Part shown: in pieces, positions 42,416-51,882 of the stretch | Numbering within the stretch: the first letter of the stretch is position 1 | Layout: each line of letters begins with the position of its first letter | Origin: Crenothrix sp043729335 | Lineage (GTDB): Bacteria > Pseudomonadota > Gammaproteobacteria > Methylococcales > Methylomonadaceae | Direction of reading: 5' to 3' | Assembly: GCF_043729335.1 (NCBI RefSeq) | Contig: NZ_JAYTLQ010000042.1 | Span: forward strand, 62,001 to 126,000 | Length of the DNA stretch: 64,000 bases | Made by a program: the position numbers and the translations under genes | Notes under the pieces: model-generated | Database searches by the model: none | What the model saw: the letters and a program-made list of their open reading frames with translations, nothing else | What the model was told of the DNA's origin: nothing

Positions 42416-43825
42416 ATGGCTTTTAATATCAGGTTTATGAAAAAACAACTCGCTGACACTCCTAACCGCAGCGCATCACCCGCTACAATCACTTTTTTAA
42501 GCGCCTGTCTTTTTTGGTTTAAGTTAGGGTTTATTAGTTTTGGTGGGCCAGCCGGACAAATTTCCGTCATGCACCAAGAGTTGGTAGAACGTAAACGCTG
42601 GATATCCGAACGGCGATTTTTACACGCACTTAATTATTGCATGTTACTGCCAGGGCCTGAAGCACAGCAATTAGCAACCTATCTGGGTTGGCTAATGCAC
42701 CGTACCTGGGGCGGCATTATTGCTGGGCTGTTTTTTATTTTACCCTCGTTGTTTTTGTTAATATTTTTAAGCGGATTATATGTGCGCTTTGGCCATATTC
42801 CTGAGGTTGCCGCTGTACTGTACGGCATAAAACCTGCTGTGACTGCGATTGTATTATTTGCCGCCTATCGCATCAGTTCACGCGCATTAAAGAACAGTGT
42901 TATGTGGGGGATTGCGGGTGCGTCATTCCTGGCCATTTTTGTACTGCACCTGCCCTTTCCGTTGATTGTACTACTGGCTGCTTTAGTGGGGGCTATCGGT
43001 GGGCGATTTGCGCCTGAAAAATTCGCTACGGGCGGTGGGCATAGCGCATCCCAAAAAAGTTATGGCTCTGCTGTTATTGATGATAATACACCAACCCCAG
43101 ATCACGCACACTTTAGCTGGCCGCGCCTATTAATAATCGTATTTGTCGGTTTAATATTGTGGGGCAGCGTGTTAGGGTTTTTATGTTGGCACTATGGATG
43201 GAACGGCACGTTCACCCAGATAAGCTGGTTTTTTACCAAAGCCGCGTTACTCACTTTTGGTGGCGCTTATGCTGTCTTACCTTATGTTTACCAAGGTGCT
43301 GTGGAGCATTATCACTGGCTTAGCGCTACACAAATGATGGATGGTTTGGCGCTTGGCGAAACCACACCTGGGCCTTTAATCATGATTGTCACTTTTGTCG
43401 GTTTTTTGTCCGGATGGACTCAGCTGCCGTTAGGAGACAATGCATCGCTGCTCGGAGCGACTATAGCCGCGTGCCTGGCCACCTATTTCACCTTTCTTCC
43501 AAGCTTTGTCTTTATTCTGGCAGGTGGGCCGATAGTAGAATCTACGCAGGGAAAACTAAAATTTACCGCACCACTAACAGCGATTACCGCTGCCGTGGTG
43601 GGTGTTATTTTGAATCTGGCAGTATTTTTTGCCTGGCATGTATTTTGGCCAGCAGGCCTAGCTGGAACGCCAGACTATCCTGCCTTACTGATTTTCGCTG
43701 CTGCGCTGTTGGCACTGTTGCGCTATAAAGTCGGGGTTATTGCGGTGATAGCAGCGTGTGCCTCAGCAGGAGTACTCTTGTCTTTTATCAAGCCATGGCT
43801 AGCTCAACAAGGCATTGAACTCTAG
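42416..43825 (+). CDS. chrA: Chromate transporter ChrA
   Basis: A 469-residue inner-membrane protein of the CHR family, long form with two homologous halves. The N-terminal half has the conserved FWFKLGFISFGGPAGQISVMHQELVERKRWISERRF and LPGPEAQQLATYLGWLMH. The C-terminal half has KAALLTFGGAYAVLPYVYQGAVEHYHWLSATQMMDGLALGETTPGPLIMI. Such proteins export chromate and give resistance to it, though many are not tested. About ten to twelve membrane segments are visible. The start may also be ATG 42437. It converges with the L,D-transpeptidase gene with a 4-base overlap of their ends. Confidence 0.93.
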   Translation: MAFNIRFMKKQLADTPNRSASPATITFLSACLFWFKLGFISFGGPAGQISVMHQELVERKRWISERRFLHALNYCMLLPGPEAQQLATYLGWLMHRTWGGIIAGLFFILPSLFLLIFLSGLYVRFGHIPEVAAVLYGIKPAVTAIVLFAAYRISSRALKNSVMWGIAGASFLAIFVLHLPFPLIVLLAALVGAIGGRFAPEKFATGGGHSASQKSYGSAVIDDNTPTPDHAHFSWPRLLIIVFVGLILWGSVLGFLCWHYGWNGTFTQISWFFTKAALLTFGGAYAVLPYVYQGAVEHYHWLSATQMMDGLALGETTPGPLIMIVTFVGFLSGWTQLPLGDNASLLGATIAACLATYFTFLPSFVFILAGGPIVESTQGKLKFTAPLTAITAAVVGVILNLAVFFAWHVFWPAGLAGTPDYPALLIFAAALLALLRYKVGVIAVIAACASAGVLLSFIKPWLAQQGIEL

Positions 43826-44904
43826 CCACCGTGGTAATAGCCATCCGGTGAACCTTTTCTAACGGGCTCAGACATAGGCTCTGGCTTTAAAGTCTCATCA
43901 GGTATCTGAATATCTTCTACCGGTCTTGATATAGAAGCTTCCGGTGTGGTCGTTTCTAAACTAGGCGGTACACCTTCATAAATCGCTACAGGATCGCCGG
44001 TTAATTCTTTGAGCGCCTGACTTAAGGCTTTTTGGTCGATTTCAGGCGTTTCCTGTTGAGTGGCTTTTTGTATTAATTTGAAAGCATCTTCATGACGCTG
44101 ATCATCGCTGATCTCTTCACCTTGTAAATCAGGATGCGCTTCAATATACAAAGTATTATCTAACCAGCCCACTTTAATAGGCTGTTTAACCAGATAAACC
44201 GGAGTACCCACATCCACGGAATTGAACAGCTGTGCTATATCTTCAGGATACATACGCACACAGCCATGGGTAATTTGCATGCCTATACCAAAAATCTTGT
44301 CGATATCTGTACCATGTATCCGGTATTCACCCGGCAGGTTTAAATACAGAGCGTGCGCACCTAAAGGATTATGCGGCCCAGGTAAAACGACTTCTGGCAA
44401 AGGATCACCGTTAGCGGCGTGTTCTGCCCTAATTGATTCAGGGGGATGCCAGGATGGGTCTTTAACTTTACGGACTATCTTGGTTTCCCCAAGCGGTGTT
44501 TTCCAATCCTGCCGGCCAATACCATGCGCATAAGACATGACCATACCCGGCTGATTGGCGGGGTATTGATACATACGAAACTCAGAAATATTAAGAGTGA
44601 TACCCTTATGCGGGGTATCAGGCAAGATGCGTTTGTTGGCCAATTTAACCATTTCGCCTTTTTTAATTTCCCAGCGATCTAACTTTGGGTTAAGCCGGAC
44701 GATTTCATTTTGTCCAAGCGTATTGCGCAATGCGACATCTAACAAGGTTTCATCCAGCTCAGCGCGCTCCAAAGCCATTTTGTTAGGGTATTGCGTAATA
44801 ACGGTATCGTTAGGGTTTTCAGGCAGTTGGTATGTTGTAGCCTGTACATTCCCGCTTATACAGGGTAATAAAACGGAAACTGCGAGTAATTTGCGAATTT
44901 TCAT
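43822..44904 (-). CDS. L,D-transpeptidase (YkuD domain), exported
   Basis: A 360-residue protein with a signal peptide (KIRKLLAVSVLLPCISGNVQA). The YkuD catalytic domain (about 105-245) has the motif YRIHGTDIDKIFGIG...THGCVRM, where the cysteine and histidine are catalytic. It links peptidoglycan stem peptides (3-3 links) or attaches lipoprotein in the periplasm, as E. coli YbiS, ErfK and YcfS do. Before it is a LysM-like stretch (QNEIVRLNPKLDRWEIKKGEMVKLANK). The C-terminal 110 residues are acidic and proline-rich (VPPSLETTTPEASISRPVEDIQIPDETLKPEP), without a known domain. The mtgA gene lies next upstream, another wall-building enzyme. Confidence 0.92.
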   Translation of the reverse strand: MKIRKLLAVSVLLPCISGNVQATTYQLPENPNDTVITQYPNKMALERAELDETLLDVALRNTLGQNEIVRLNPKLDRWEIKKGEMVKLANKRILPDTPHKGITLNISEFRMYQYPANQPGMVMSYAHGIGRQDWKTPLGETKIVRKVKDPSWHPPESIRAEHAANGDPLPEVVLPGPHNPLGAHALYLNLPGEYRIHGTDIDKIFGIGMQITHGCVRMYPEDIAQLFNSVDVGTPVYLVKQPIKVGWLDNTLYIEAHPDLQGEEISDDQRHEDAFKLIQKATQQETPEIDQKALSQALKELTGDPVAIYEGVPPSLETTTPEASISRPVEDIQIPDETLKPEPMSEPVRKGSPDGYYHGG

Positions 44905-44999
44905 TACAGTAGATTTCTCAAGGAACAATAATAAGGGTAATTTATAAGTGGGTTATTTACAGTTCACGATGCTTAAACACAACTCTGACCAAAACAAAG

Positions 45000-45146
45000 G
45001 GCTACCCATTTAAGACGGGACACGTTGTAGGCTGGGGTGAGGTAACAAACCCCAACCATACGGCACATGGTGTGTTGGGGTTCCTAGCGTCACCCCAACC
45101 TACACCAGTAACATTACCTTTTGTCCCACCTTAAAAGTGGATAGCC
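45000..45146. repeat. 147-bp MITE-like element with a different core, copy C
   Basis: Ends read GGCTACCCATTTAAGACGGG from the left and GGCTATCCACTTTTAAGGTG from the right, an imperfect terminal inverted repeat matching the tips of the elements at 27714 and 32267. The core is different: an imperfect palindrome made of TAGGCTGGGGTGAGG...CGTCACCCCAACCTA. No coding capacity. Confidence 0.7.
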
Positions 45147-45195
45147 TATTTAAACATTATACATTGCAACGCTGAACTGAATCTTAACGTAAGCA

Positions 45196-45960
45196 TTACT
45201 TAAGGATACTGTGCGTATTGTAGCCCATATTATGAATTTGTCTTAAAATCCAGCGTTGTCTTTTCAAAATATAACTGGTGGGATGCCTAACCTGAAAGCG
45301 TATGGGATTGGGCAATGTTGCGGCCAGTAACGCCGCTTGAGATTTACTCAGCTGTTTTGCAGAAATACCAAAATGCCGTTGGCTGGCAGCTTCTATGCCA
45401 AAAATATGATCGCCAAATTCGGCAATATTCAAGTACATTTCCAATATTCTCTCTTTACTCCAGAGCCGCTCAATCAAGAAAGTGAACCATACCTCCAAAC
45501 CTTTACGGATAAAACTTTTTGACGGTGTTAAAAACAGATTCTTAGCCACTTGCTGCGAAATAGTACTCGCACCTCGCAGTCGGCCACCATTCAAATAAAC
45601 GTCAATCGACCTTTCTATTGAAGGCACATCAAAGCCAGCGTGAAAAAAAAACTGTTGATCTTCTGCGGCAATAACAGCGGCAGAGGCATTAGGAGAGATA
45701 TTTTTGCCCGCAACCCATCGGTAATCAATTGAATTGTAGCCTTGCCCGGTTATCAAATCTTCATAATGCCGATACAGCATAAACATTGAAGTGGGCGCAG
45801 GTAGCCATCGCAGCAACACGCATGAACCTACCGAGGAAATAATAACAATAAACATACCGTAAAAAACCAGGTTTCTGAGCATGTTTTTAATAAATAGCGG
45901 CTGAGTTTGGGTATTTTTTTTAGCTTTATTTGATTTTGACAACGTAAACACTAATAACAA
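45196..45960 (-). CDS. mtgA: Monofunctional biosynthetic peptidoglycan transglycosylase
   Basis: A protein of up to 254 residues of the MtgA type, which polymerises lipid II into glycan strands. One N-terminal membrane helix (LVFYGMFIVIISSVGSCVLL) is followed by the GT51 domain: AVIAAEDQQFFFHAGFD (catalytic glutamate in EDQ), GGRLRGASTISQQVAKNLFLTPSKSFIRKGLE, LSKERILEMYLNIAEFGD-type (WSKERILEMYLNIAEFGD) and SKSQAALLAATLPNP. No penicillin-binding domain is attached. The start is not certain: only TTG/GTG codons lie at 45942-45960 and the first ATG is 45882, which would still keep the helix. Confidence 0.93.
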   Translation of the reverse strand: MLLVFTLSKSNKAKKNTQTQPLFIKNMLRNLVFYGMFIVIISSVGSCVLLRWLPAPTSMFMLYRHYEDLITGQGYNSIDYRWVAGKNISPNASAAVIAAEDQQFFFHAGFDVPSIERSIDVYLNGGRLRGASTISQQVAKNLFLTPSKSFIRKGLEVWFTFLIERLWSKERILEMYLNIAEFGDHIFGIEAASQRHFGISAKQLSKSQAALLAATLPNPIRFQVRHPTSYILKRQRWILRQIHNMGYNTHSILK

Positions 45961-46049
45961 TTATAGATAGCGTAGCGGATGCTGCATGATGGCATCGATA
46001 CATGAGAGGCTTTGAACCTGTATGGGTTTTTTAATTCAAATCGAAACCG

Positions 46050-48125
46050 CTATTTGTTAGGCGCAAGTGGCAACTTAATGGTAAACATTGTACCTTTACC
46101 CAATTCGCTATCAACCGTAATCTGCCCCGTGTGTTTAAGTATGTAATCTCTTGCTTCATACACACCAATTCCCATACCGGCATTACCTTTTGTGGTATCA
46201 AACGGCTTAAACAAGCGTTCGGCAATAAACTTGCTGTCCATGCCAGTGCCATTATCGCTCACCTTAATAATGGCATGGTGCTTATCTGTACTTAGCTCCA
46301 TTTTAACAAATCCATCATCAGCCGTGGCATCTTGTGCATTTTGCACTAAATGTCCTAAGATAGCGGCCATTTTTTCCTTTTCGGCCATGATTTCAACACG
46401 ATTTTTATGAGCTACCAACTGCAATGTCGGCTTGTTACCGGCCTGCTGTATAGCGACGTCACTCATAATATCAACAAGATTAATGATAGTTTTGCCGGTA
46501 TCTTTAATTTCACCTTGCCTTAACTGACTCAACAAAAAATCAATCTTATTCACTACATTTTTCAGTGTCTCAATAGAATCATCAATAAATTCTGGATTAT
46601 GCCTATGTTTTTCGGCATTTTTTACAATAAGCGCTATCTGGGCAACCAAATTTTTTAAATCGTGAACAAGATAAGCCGATAGGCGGTTATAAGCCTCAAA
46701 CTGCCGTGAACGGGCTAACTCATCACTGGCTCGGTTCAGTGCCAGAGCATTGGTCAACTGCATACCGACCGTTTTTAGCAAATCGTGATCTTCCCAATTC
46801 AATCTTCGAATGACCCGTGCTTTAGTCAGCACCACAAACGCAGCGATTTCGTTTTGACGAAACAATGGAATAAGTAACCAGACATTATTTTTTTCTGCAT
46901 CCCAAATTGAAAGATCGACGTCCTCATATAGTTCCGGCTTATAAGAGAACTCGAAAAAATCAATCACCCAGCGCTTAGCTTTGATAAAACTTATTAATGA
47001 TGATTCCGCTCCAATCACCGGTGGCGCATCAAAACCCAGATAATAATTTTCAGCCAGATAAAAATCGCCCTGGTCATTTTTTAACCACAAGCCCCCCCCT
47101 GAACTGTCGACCAAATCGGCCATGGTCCTGATAATAAAACCAGACAATTCATCAATAGAATTTAGCTGCGAAATGGTTTTACTCAGTTTAATCCACTCAT
47201 CTCGGTAATCATACCGGTAATGAAAAAAGTGTTTATTTAAAAAAACCTTGGTAAGTGCACGCATTTTTCCCGAAAACGAAAAAATCAAAAATACCAAAAC
47301 AGCTAAAAAAATGAAAACTATCTGGGCGATTTCACCCCAATTACCACCATAATCCCGAATATAAAATCCCGCCAGGGACATCAATACCAGATAAACACCC
47401 GAACAAAATAGTACCGTGGTATGAAAAACCAACTTTCTAGAAAAACTGATACGCGGCTTTTCTTCTTGCAAGCGCAAAATCGATAAGGCTAATAAAGGCG
47501 CAACGACTGCATTCATCAATCCTCTGGAATACCAAAGCAGAGAATCCAGGCGGAAAAACAGCAGCGATTTACTGTATACAATGAAATCAACAAAAAACAA
47601 CCCACCCAAACCCATGCACAAAAACTTAACGGCCCATCGCAACTCTATAGACGCATTACGGTAGAGCTGCTCAACTAATATCAGTCCTAAAATTGCAAAA
47701 ATAACATGCGCCACAAGGCGAATATCCCGGCCTAAAAATTCCTGAAATTGGTAGCGAAAATCATTAAAAAATTCGATTGCGAAAACAAACACAATCAACA
47801 AAATAATAAGAATACTGGACTTAAATTTAACCAGAAAAAAGTAGTTACTGTTAGAGTATTGCCTGGAAATCAATGCCGACAGTAAAAATAGCCATGCACC
47901 ATCCCGTAAAGTTTCAATGGATAATGTCCCCGAAATAAAGTATTTCTCACTGGGTATGGCAAATGCCGTGTAACTAGACCACGCTAGGGAAAGGGCAATA
48001 GCAAGTATAAAAGGGACGACGTAGTAGTTATTTTTAATTTTTTTTAATAACAAAATTAGCAACAGCAGATAGGTTATTGCTGCTATCAAATAACTGTAAA
48101 AACCATAGTTTTCTGTGAAATTCAT
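46050..48125 (-). CDS. prsK: PEP-CTERM system histidine kinase PrsK-like
   Basis: A 691-residue membrane kinase. About eight hydrophobic segments fill residues 1-285 (FYSYLIAAITYLLLLILLLKK onward), followed by a GAF-like domain (about 310-480: DSSGGGLWLKNDQGDFYL...NVWLLIPLFRQNEIAAFVVLTK). The kinase domain has LVHDLKNLVAQIALIVKNAEK (phospho-histidine) and an ATPase with VQNAQDAT, VSDNGTGMD and FKPFDTTKGNAGMGIGVYEA. This layout is that of PrsK, the sensor linked to exosortase/PEP-CTERM exopolysaccharide regulation. Its usual partner, PrsR, would follow directly but is not here; the next gene is mtgA. The signal sensed is unknown. Confidence 0.8.
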   Translation of the reverse strand: MNFTENYGFYSYLIAAITYLLLLILLLKKIKNNYYVVPFILAIALSLAWSSYTAFAIPSEKYFISGTLSIETLRDGAWLFLLSALISRQYSNSNYFFLVKFKSSILIILLIVFVFAIEFFNDFRYQFQEFLGRDIRLVAHVIFAILGLILVEQLYRNASIELRWAVKFLCMGLGGLFFVDFIVYSKSLLFFRLDSLLWYSRGLMNAVVAPLLALSILRLQEEKPRISFSRKLVFHTTVLFCSGVYLVLMSLAGFYIRDYGGNWGEIAQIVFIFLAVLVFLIFSFSGKMRALTKVFLNKHFFHYRYDYRDEWIKLSKTISQLNSIDELSGFIIRTMADLVDSSGGGLWLKNDQGDFYLAENYYLGFDAPPVIGAESSLISFIKAKRWVIDFFEFSYKPELYEDVDLSIWDAEKNNVWLLIPLFRQNEIAAFVVLTKARVIRRLNWEDHDLLKTVGMQLTNALALNRASDELARSRQFEAYNRLSAYLVHDLKNLVAQIALIVKNAEKHRHNPEFIDDSIETLKNVVNKIDFLLSQLRQGEIKDTGKTIINLVDIMSDVAIQQAGNKPTLQLVAHKNRVEIMAEKEKMAAILGHLVQNAQDATADDGFVKMELSTDKHHAIIKVSDNGTGMDSKFIAERLFKPFDTTKGNAGMGIGVYEARDYILKHTGQITVDSELGKGTMFTIKLPLAPNK

Positions 48126-48396
48126 ATCGTACCTGTATGACTTAAAATTGATACGTTAAGCGAGCGCATTGTTATTTTTTGATCAATGGGCAATAACGCG
48201 TCAATAACAGTCGAAAGTATAGCGTCAGTTATGGGTTTGTTTTTAAAAATTACCTACTTCAGATTACAAAATAGCAGGATAACCAGAATTCAAGCTTACC
48301 TATAACTAAGCATAAGCAAAAATATTTTAAAGCAACGATGGCTAAGACAAGGCGGCCTAGCATGAACAATTTAACTGAACAGTTAAAATTACACTT
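48126..48396. other. Intergenic region upstream of prsK
   Basis: No gene is seen between the prsK start and the pnp terminator. It presumably holds the prsK promoter. Confidence 0.5.
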
Positions 48397-48425
48397 AAAA
48401 AAAAGAGCCTTACGGCTCTTTTTTA
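48397..48425 (-). terminator. Intrinsic terminator ending the rimP-pnp operon
   Basis: AAGAGCC and GGCTCTT flank a 4-base loop; on the minus strand a run of T follows (TTTTTTAAG). Located 25-50 bases beyond the pnp stop. The A-tract on the other side makes it potentially bidirectional. Confidence 0.88.
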
Positions 48426-48449
48426 CTACAGCATTAATAAAACCTAAAC

Positions 48450-50528
48450 TTAGTCTTTATCAACTTCTTTAATACTCAGCCTAACCCGACCTTGACGGTC
48501 AATTTCCAGTACCTTCACTCTAACCACATCGCCTTCGTTCAGCCTATCACTGACTTTATCAACGTGCTCATCAGAGATTTGCGAGATATGCACCAAGCCA
48601 TCTTTACCTGGAAGAATGGTCACAAATGCACCAAAGTCCATTAATCTAACCACTTTACCTTCATAAACCTTACCCACTTCAACTTCAGCGGTAATTTCTT
48701 CAATCAAACGACGCGCTTCTTCACCGGCCGCTTTATCAACCGATGCCACTTTGACAACACCGTCATCAGTCAAATCGACACTGGCACCGGTTTGTTCAGT
48801 AATGCTACGGATAGTTGCACCGCCCTTGCCAATCACTTCGCGAATTTTACTCGGATCAATCTTGAAAGTGATAATGCGCGGGGCAAAATCAGACATTTCA
48901 TCACGAGTCGCCGCCAAAGCTTTGTTCATTTCGCCTAAAATATGCAAACGGCCTTGTTTGGCCTGAGCCAGAGCCACTTTCATAATTTCTGCGGTAATGC
49001 CATCAATCTTGATGTCCATTTGCAATGCAGTAATGCCATGCTCAGAGCCTGCGACTTTAAAATCCATATCGCCCAAGTGATCTTCATCACCTAAAATGTC
49101 AGACAGCACCGCAAAACGCTCGCCTTCTTTAATCAGGCCCATTGCAATACCTGCAACCGGTGCGCTAAGCGGTACACCTGCATCCATCAGTGCCAAGCTG
49201 CTGCCACACACGGAAGCCATAGAGCTTGAACCGTTGGATTCAGTAATTTCAGACACCACGCGGATGGTATACGGAAAATCTTCCATATTCGGCAATACGG
49301 CTGCCACACCGCGCTTGGCCAAACGGCCATGACCAATTTCACGGCGCTTAGGTGAACCGACAAAGCCGGTTTCACCCACGCTATACGGAGGGAAATTGTA
49401 ATGCAGCATGAACGGTTCTTTGTATTCACCGGCCAATGCATCAATAATCTGTGCATCACGTTGTGTGCCTAATGTCGCCACTACCAAAGCTTGGGTTTCG
49501 CCACGGGTAAACAATGCCGAACCGTGGGTTCTTGGCAATACACCGGTTTTAATGCTGATTGGGCGAATAGTGAACACGTCACGGCCATCAATACGTTTGC
49601 CTTCATCCAAAATGGCATTACGCACGATGTCAGATTCTAAATGTTCGATAATGCCGCGGATGTTCTTTTCAGAATACTCACCCAGTGCCATGATCTTTTC
49701 AACAGCGGCTGATCTAAGCCCGTTTAAGCGCTCTTGTCTGATCAGTTTTTCAACAATTTGATACGAGGTTTTAATATCTGCTTCAAGCTCTGCAACAACC
49801 AGTTGCTTAAGTGTGGCATCAACCGCAGGTGCTGTCCATTCAACACTGCCAGTGCCCGCAGCAGCGGCAAATTCATTAATGGCGGTAATCGCCAATTGCA
49901 TTTGCTCGTGGCCAAACAACACCGCGCCCAGCATAATCTCTTCAGATAAGCCCTGTGCTTGCGATTCAACCATTAATACCGCATGCGCTGTACCTGCAAC
50001 TACTAATTCCAGTTGCGATTCTTTTAAATCAGCTGGAGATGGGTTTAACAGATACGCGCCGTCTTTATAACCGACAGTAGCTGCGCCCAACGGGCCATTG
50101 AACGGCAGGCCTGAAATCGCCAATGCCGCAGATGCGCCCAGTAAAGCAGGGATTTCTGGATTAACCGCCGGATTTAACGACACAACCGTCGCAATAATCT
50201 GAACTTCGTGGGTGTAGCCATCAGGGAACAACGGGCGAATCGGTCGATCAATTAACCGCGAGGTCAAAGTTTCTTGTTCGCTAGGACGACCTTCCCGCTT
50301 AAAAAAACCACCGGGTATTTTACCCGCTGCATAAGCTTTTTCTTGATAGTTAACGGTTAATGGAAAAAAATCGCCGTCACTGGGTTTCTTTTTAGCCACT
50401 ACCGTCACTAAAATCGACGTGCCGTTGACATCAATCATAACAGCGCCGTCTGCTTGACGCGCTATTTCACCCGTTTCTAGCGTAACTTTTTGATCGCCGT
50501 ACTGAAATTCTTTCCTAATAGGAGTCAC
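48450..50528 (-). CDS. pnp: Polynucleotide phosphorylase
   Basis: A 692-residue PNPase, a 3'-to-5' phosphorolytic exoribonuclease and component of the RNA degradosome. Two RNase PH domains are present (N-terminal KKKPSDGDFFPLTVNYQEKAYAAGKIPGGFFKREGR; second half RIDGRDVFTIRPISIKTGVLPRTHGSALFTRGETQALV, DPSKIREVIGKGGATIRSI). The second is followed by the KH domain (IGKGGATI) and the C-terminal S1 domain (GKVYEGKVVRLMDFGAFVTILPGKDGLVHISQI). The start is GTG with AGGAACC upstream. It follows rpsO by 66 bases, as in E. coli, where the two are cotranscribed and the message is cut by RNase III. The leader between them has self-complementary segments (GCAGC...GCTGC). Confidence 0.98.
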   Translation of the reverse strand: MTPIRKEFQYGDQKVTLETGEIARQADGAVMIDVNGTSILVTVVAKKKPSDGDFFPLTVNYQEKAYAAGKIPGGFFKREGRPSEQETLTSRLIDRPIRPLFPDGYTHEVQIIATVVSLNPAVNPEIPALLGASAALAISGLPFNGPLGAATVGYKDGAYLLNPSPADLKESQLELVVAGTAHAVLMVESQAQGLSEEIMLGAVLFGHEQMQLAITAINEFAAAAGTGSVEWTAPAVDATLKQLVVAELEADIKTSYQIVEKLIRQERLNGLRSAAVEKIMALGEYSEKNIRGIIEHLESDIVRNAILDEGKRIDGRDVFTIRPISIKTGVLPRTHGSALFTRGETQALVVATLGTQRDAQIIDALAGEYKEPFMLHYNFPPYSVGETGFVGSPKRREIGHGRLAKRGVAAVLPNMEDFPYTIRVVSEITESNGSSSMASVCGSSLALMDAGVPLSAPVAGIAMGLIKEGERFAVLSDILGDEDHLGDMDFKVAGSEHGITALQMDIKIDGITAEIMKVALAQAKQGRLHILGEMNKALAATRDEMSDFAPRIITFKIDPSKIREVIGKGGATIRSITEQTGASVDLTDDGVVKVASVDKAAGEEARRLIEEITAEVEVGKVYEGKVVRLMDFGAFVTILPGKDGLVHISQISDEHVDKVSDRLNEGDVVRVKVLEIDRQGRVRLSIKEVDKD

Positions 50529-50594
50529 TATAAGGTTCCTTTGCTAAGATTATGCGCAGCTGTGTGCTGCAAGGGCCGACTGTTGGGTTGGATT

Positions 50595-50864
50595 TTACTT
50601 ACGCAAACCAAGGCGTTCAATCAATGAACGGTAACGGGCGCTGTCTTTGTTTTTAAGATAGTCGAGCAATTTACGACGGCTGTTAACCATACGCAGCAAT
50701 CCACGACGGGAATGGTTGTCTTTTTTGTGCGCCGCAAAATGCGGGGTCAAATGCAAAATATGCGCAGTCAATAACGCAACTTGCACTTCTGGTGATCCGG
50801 TATCGGTTTCGGTTAAACGATAGGCTTCAACGACCGCTTTTTTTTGTTCTGCTGTAAATGGCAT
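50595..50864 (-). CDS. rpsO: 30S ribosomal protein S15
   Basis: An 89-residue S15 protein, full length. Family blocks are VEAYRLTETDTGSPEVQVALLTAHI, HFAAHKKDNHSRRGLLRMVNSRRKLLDYLK and RYRSLIERLGLRK. It binds 16S rRNA early in 30S assembly and in many bacteria represses its own translation through its leader. The leader between truB and rpsO is 99 bases and could hold such a structure or a secondary promoter. It lies in the conserved operon order truB-rpsO-pnp. Confidence 0.98.
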   Translation of the reverse strand: MPFTAEQKKAVVEAYRLTETDTGSPEVQVALLTAHILHLTPHFAAHKKDNHSRRGLLRMVNSRRKLLDYLKNKDSARYRSLIERLGLRK

Positions 50865-50963
50865 GGTAATCCCTAGTATTTTTTAGTTAAGATTAAAATT
50901 GAAAGTCGTGTTGTCACGACCGATAAAACTTGGCTTCCACAATAGGGTGCAGAAACCAGAGTA

Positions 50964-51869
50964 CTACGGTTTATTTAAATTAAACAACCGTGTGGGCGCT
51001 AGTTTACCATCCAAAAGGATTTCTCCCAACCCCAAAAAATCACTGTCACGGTACAAACGCACCGTGCCTAAAAAGCTGTCTTGCCAGTCAATGCTCTGGC
51101 CATAATTAATACGCAGCGCCTGATCTTCCGACAACTGCACCGCTGGCAATCCGGCTAAGGGCTTGTCGGCGGCGATTAAGCACTCGGATAATTCGGCTGC
51201 TGACATCGCAATCAATTGCTCTATCGTATAGGCATCGCTCAAGCTAAATTGCCCAGCCTGCAAACGCCGCAAGGCTTTTACTGTGCCGCCACAACCCAAA
51301 TCATGGCCGATGTCTTCTGCTAATGAGCGAATATACGTGCCTTTAGAACACGCCACTTCCAAGCTTAGCTCATTGTGGGTAAACGCCAATAACTGAATAT
51401 CATAAATCGTGATGCGACGGGCTTTGCGCTCAACGGTGATACCGGCTCTGGCCAGTTCGTACAGTTTTTTGCCATTTTGTTTCAAGGCCGAATACATCGG
51501 CGGCACTTGATCAATCGCACCGGTAAACTTTGCCAAACACGCGGTAATAGCATCCAGCGTCAATTCAGGTACAGGCTTGGTGGCTATCACCTCGCCTTCC
51601 AAATCGCCGGTGTCGGTCATCACGCCAAGCTGAACCAACACTTGGTAGCACTTGTCATCATCCAGCATCATGCCTGACACTTTGGTGGCCTCACCAAAAC
51701 ACAACGGTAATAAACCGGTGGCTAAAGGATCAAGACTGCCGGTATGCCCTGCTTTATTGGCATTAAACAAGCGCCGCACTTCTTGCAGCGCCTTGTTGGA
51801 CGACACGCCTAAACGTTTATCCAACAAGATAATGCCGTGGACATTGAGTCCCGAAGTGCGTTTACTCAT
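50964..51869 (-). CDS. truB: tRNA pseudouridine(55) synthase TruB
   Basis: A 301-residue pseudouridine synthase making Psi55 in the T loop of tRNAs. The N-terminal catalytic domain has GIILLDKRLGVSSNKALQEVRRLF, AGHTGSLDPLATGLLPLCFGEATK (aspartate in GSLDPLATG is the nucleophile) and YSALKQNGKKLYELAR with ACSKGTYIRSLAEDIG. The C-terminal region beyond 230 is the TruB-specific PUA-like part (VQLSEDQALRINYGQ). It starts 13 bases after rbfA ends, and reads leftward in the conserved operon. Confidence 0.97.
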   Translation of the reverse strand: MSKRTSGLNVHGIILLDKRLGVSSNKALQEVRRLFNANKAGHTGSLDPLATGLLPLCFGEATKVSGMMLDDDKCYQVLVQLGVMTDTGDLEGEVIATKPVPELTLDAITACLAKFTGAIDQVPPMYSALKQNGKKLYELARAGITVERKARRITIYDIQLLAFTHNELSLEVACSKGTYIRSLAEDIGHDLGCGGTVKALRRLQAGQFSLSDAYTIEQLIAMSAAELSECLIAADKPLAGLPAVQLSEDQALRINYGQSIDWQDSFLGTVRLYRDSDFLGLGEILLDGKLAPTRLFNLNKP

Positions 51870-51882
51870 AAAGTGACGCTAG

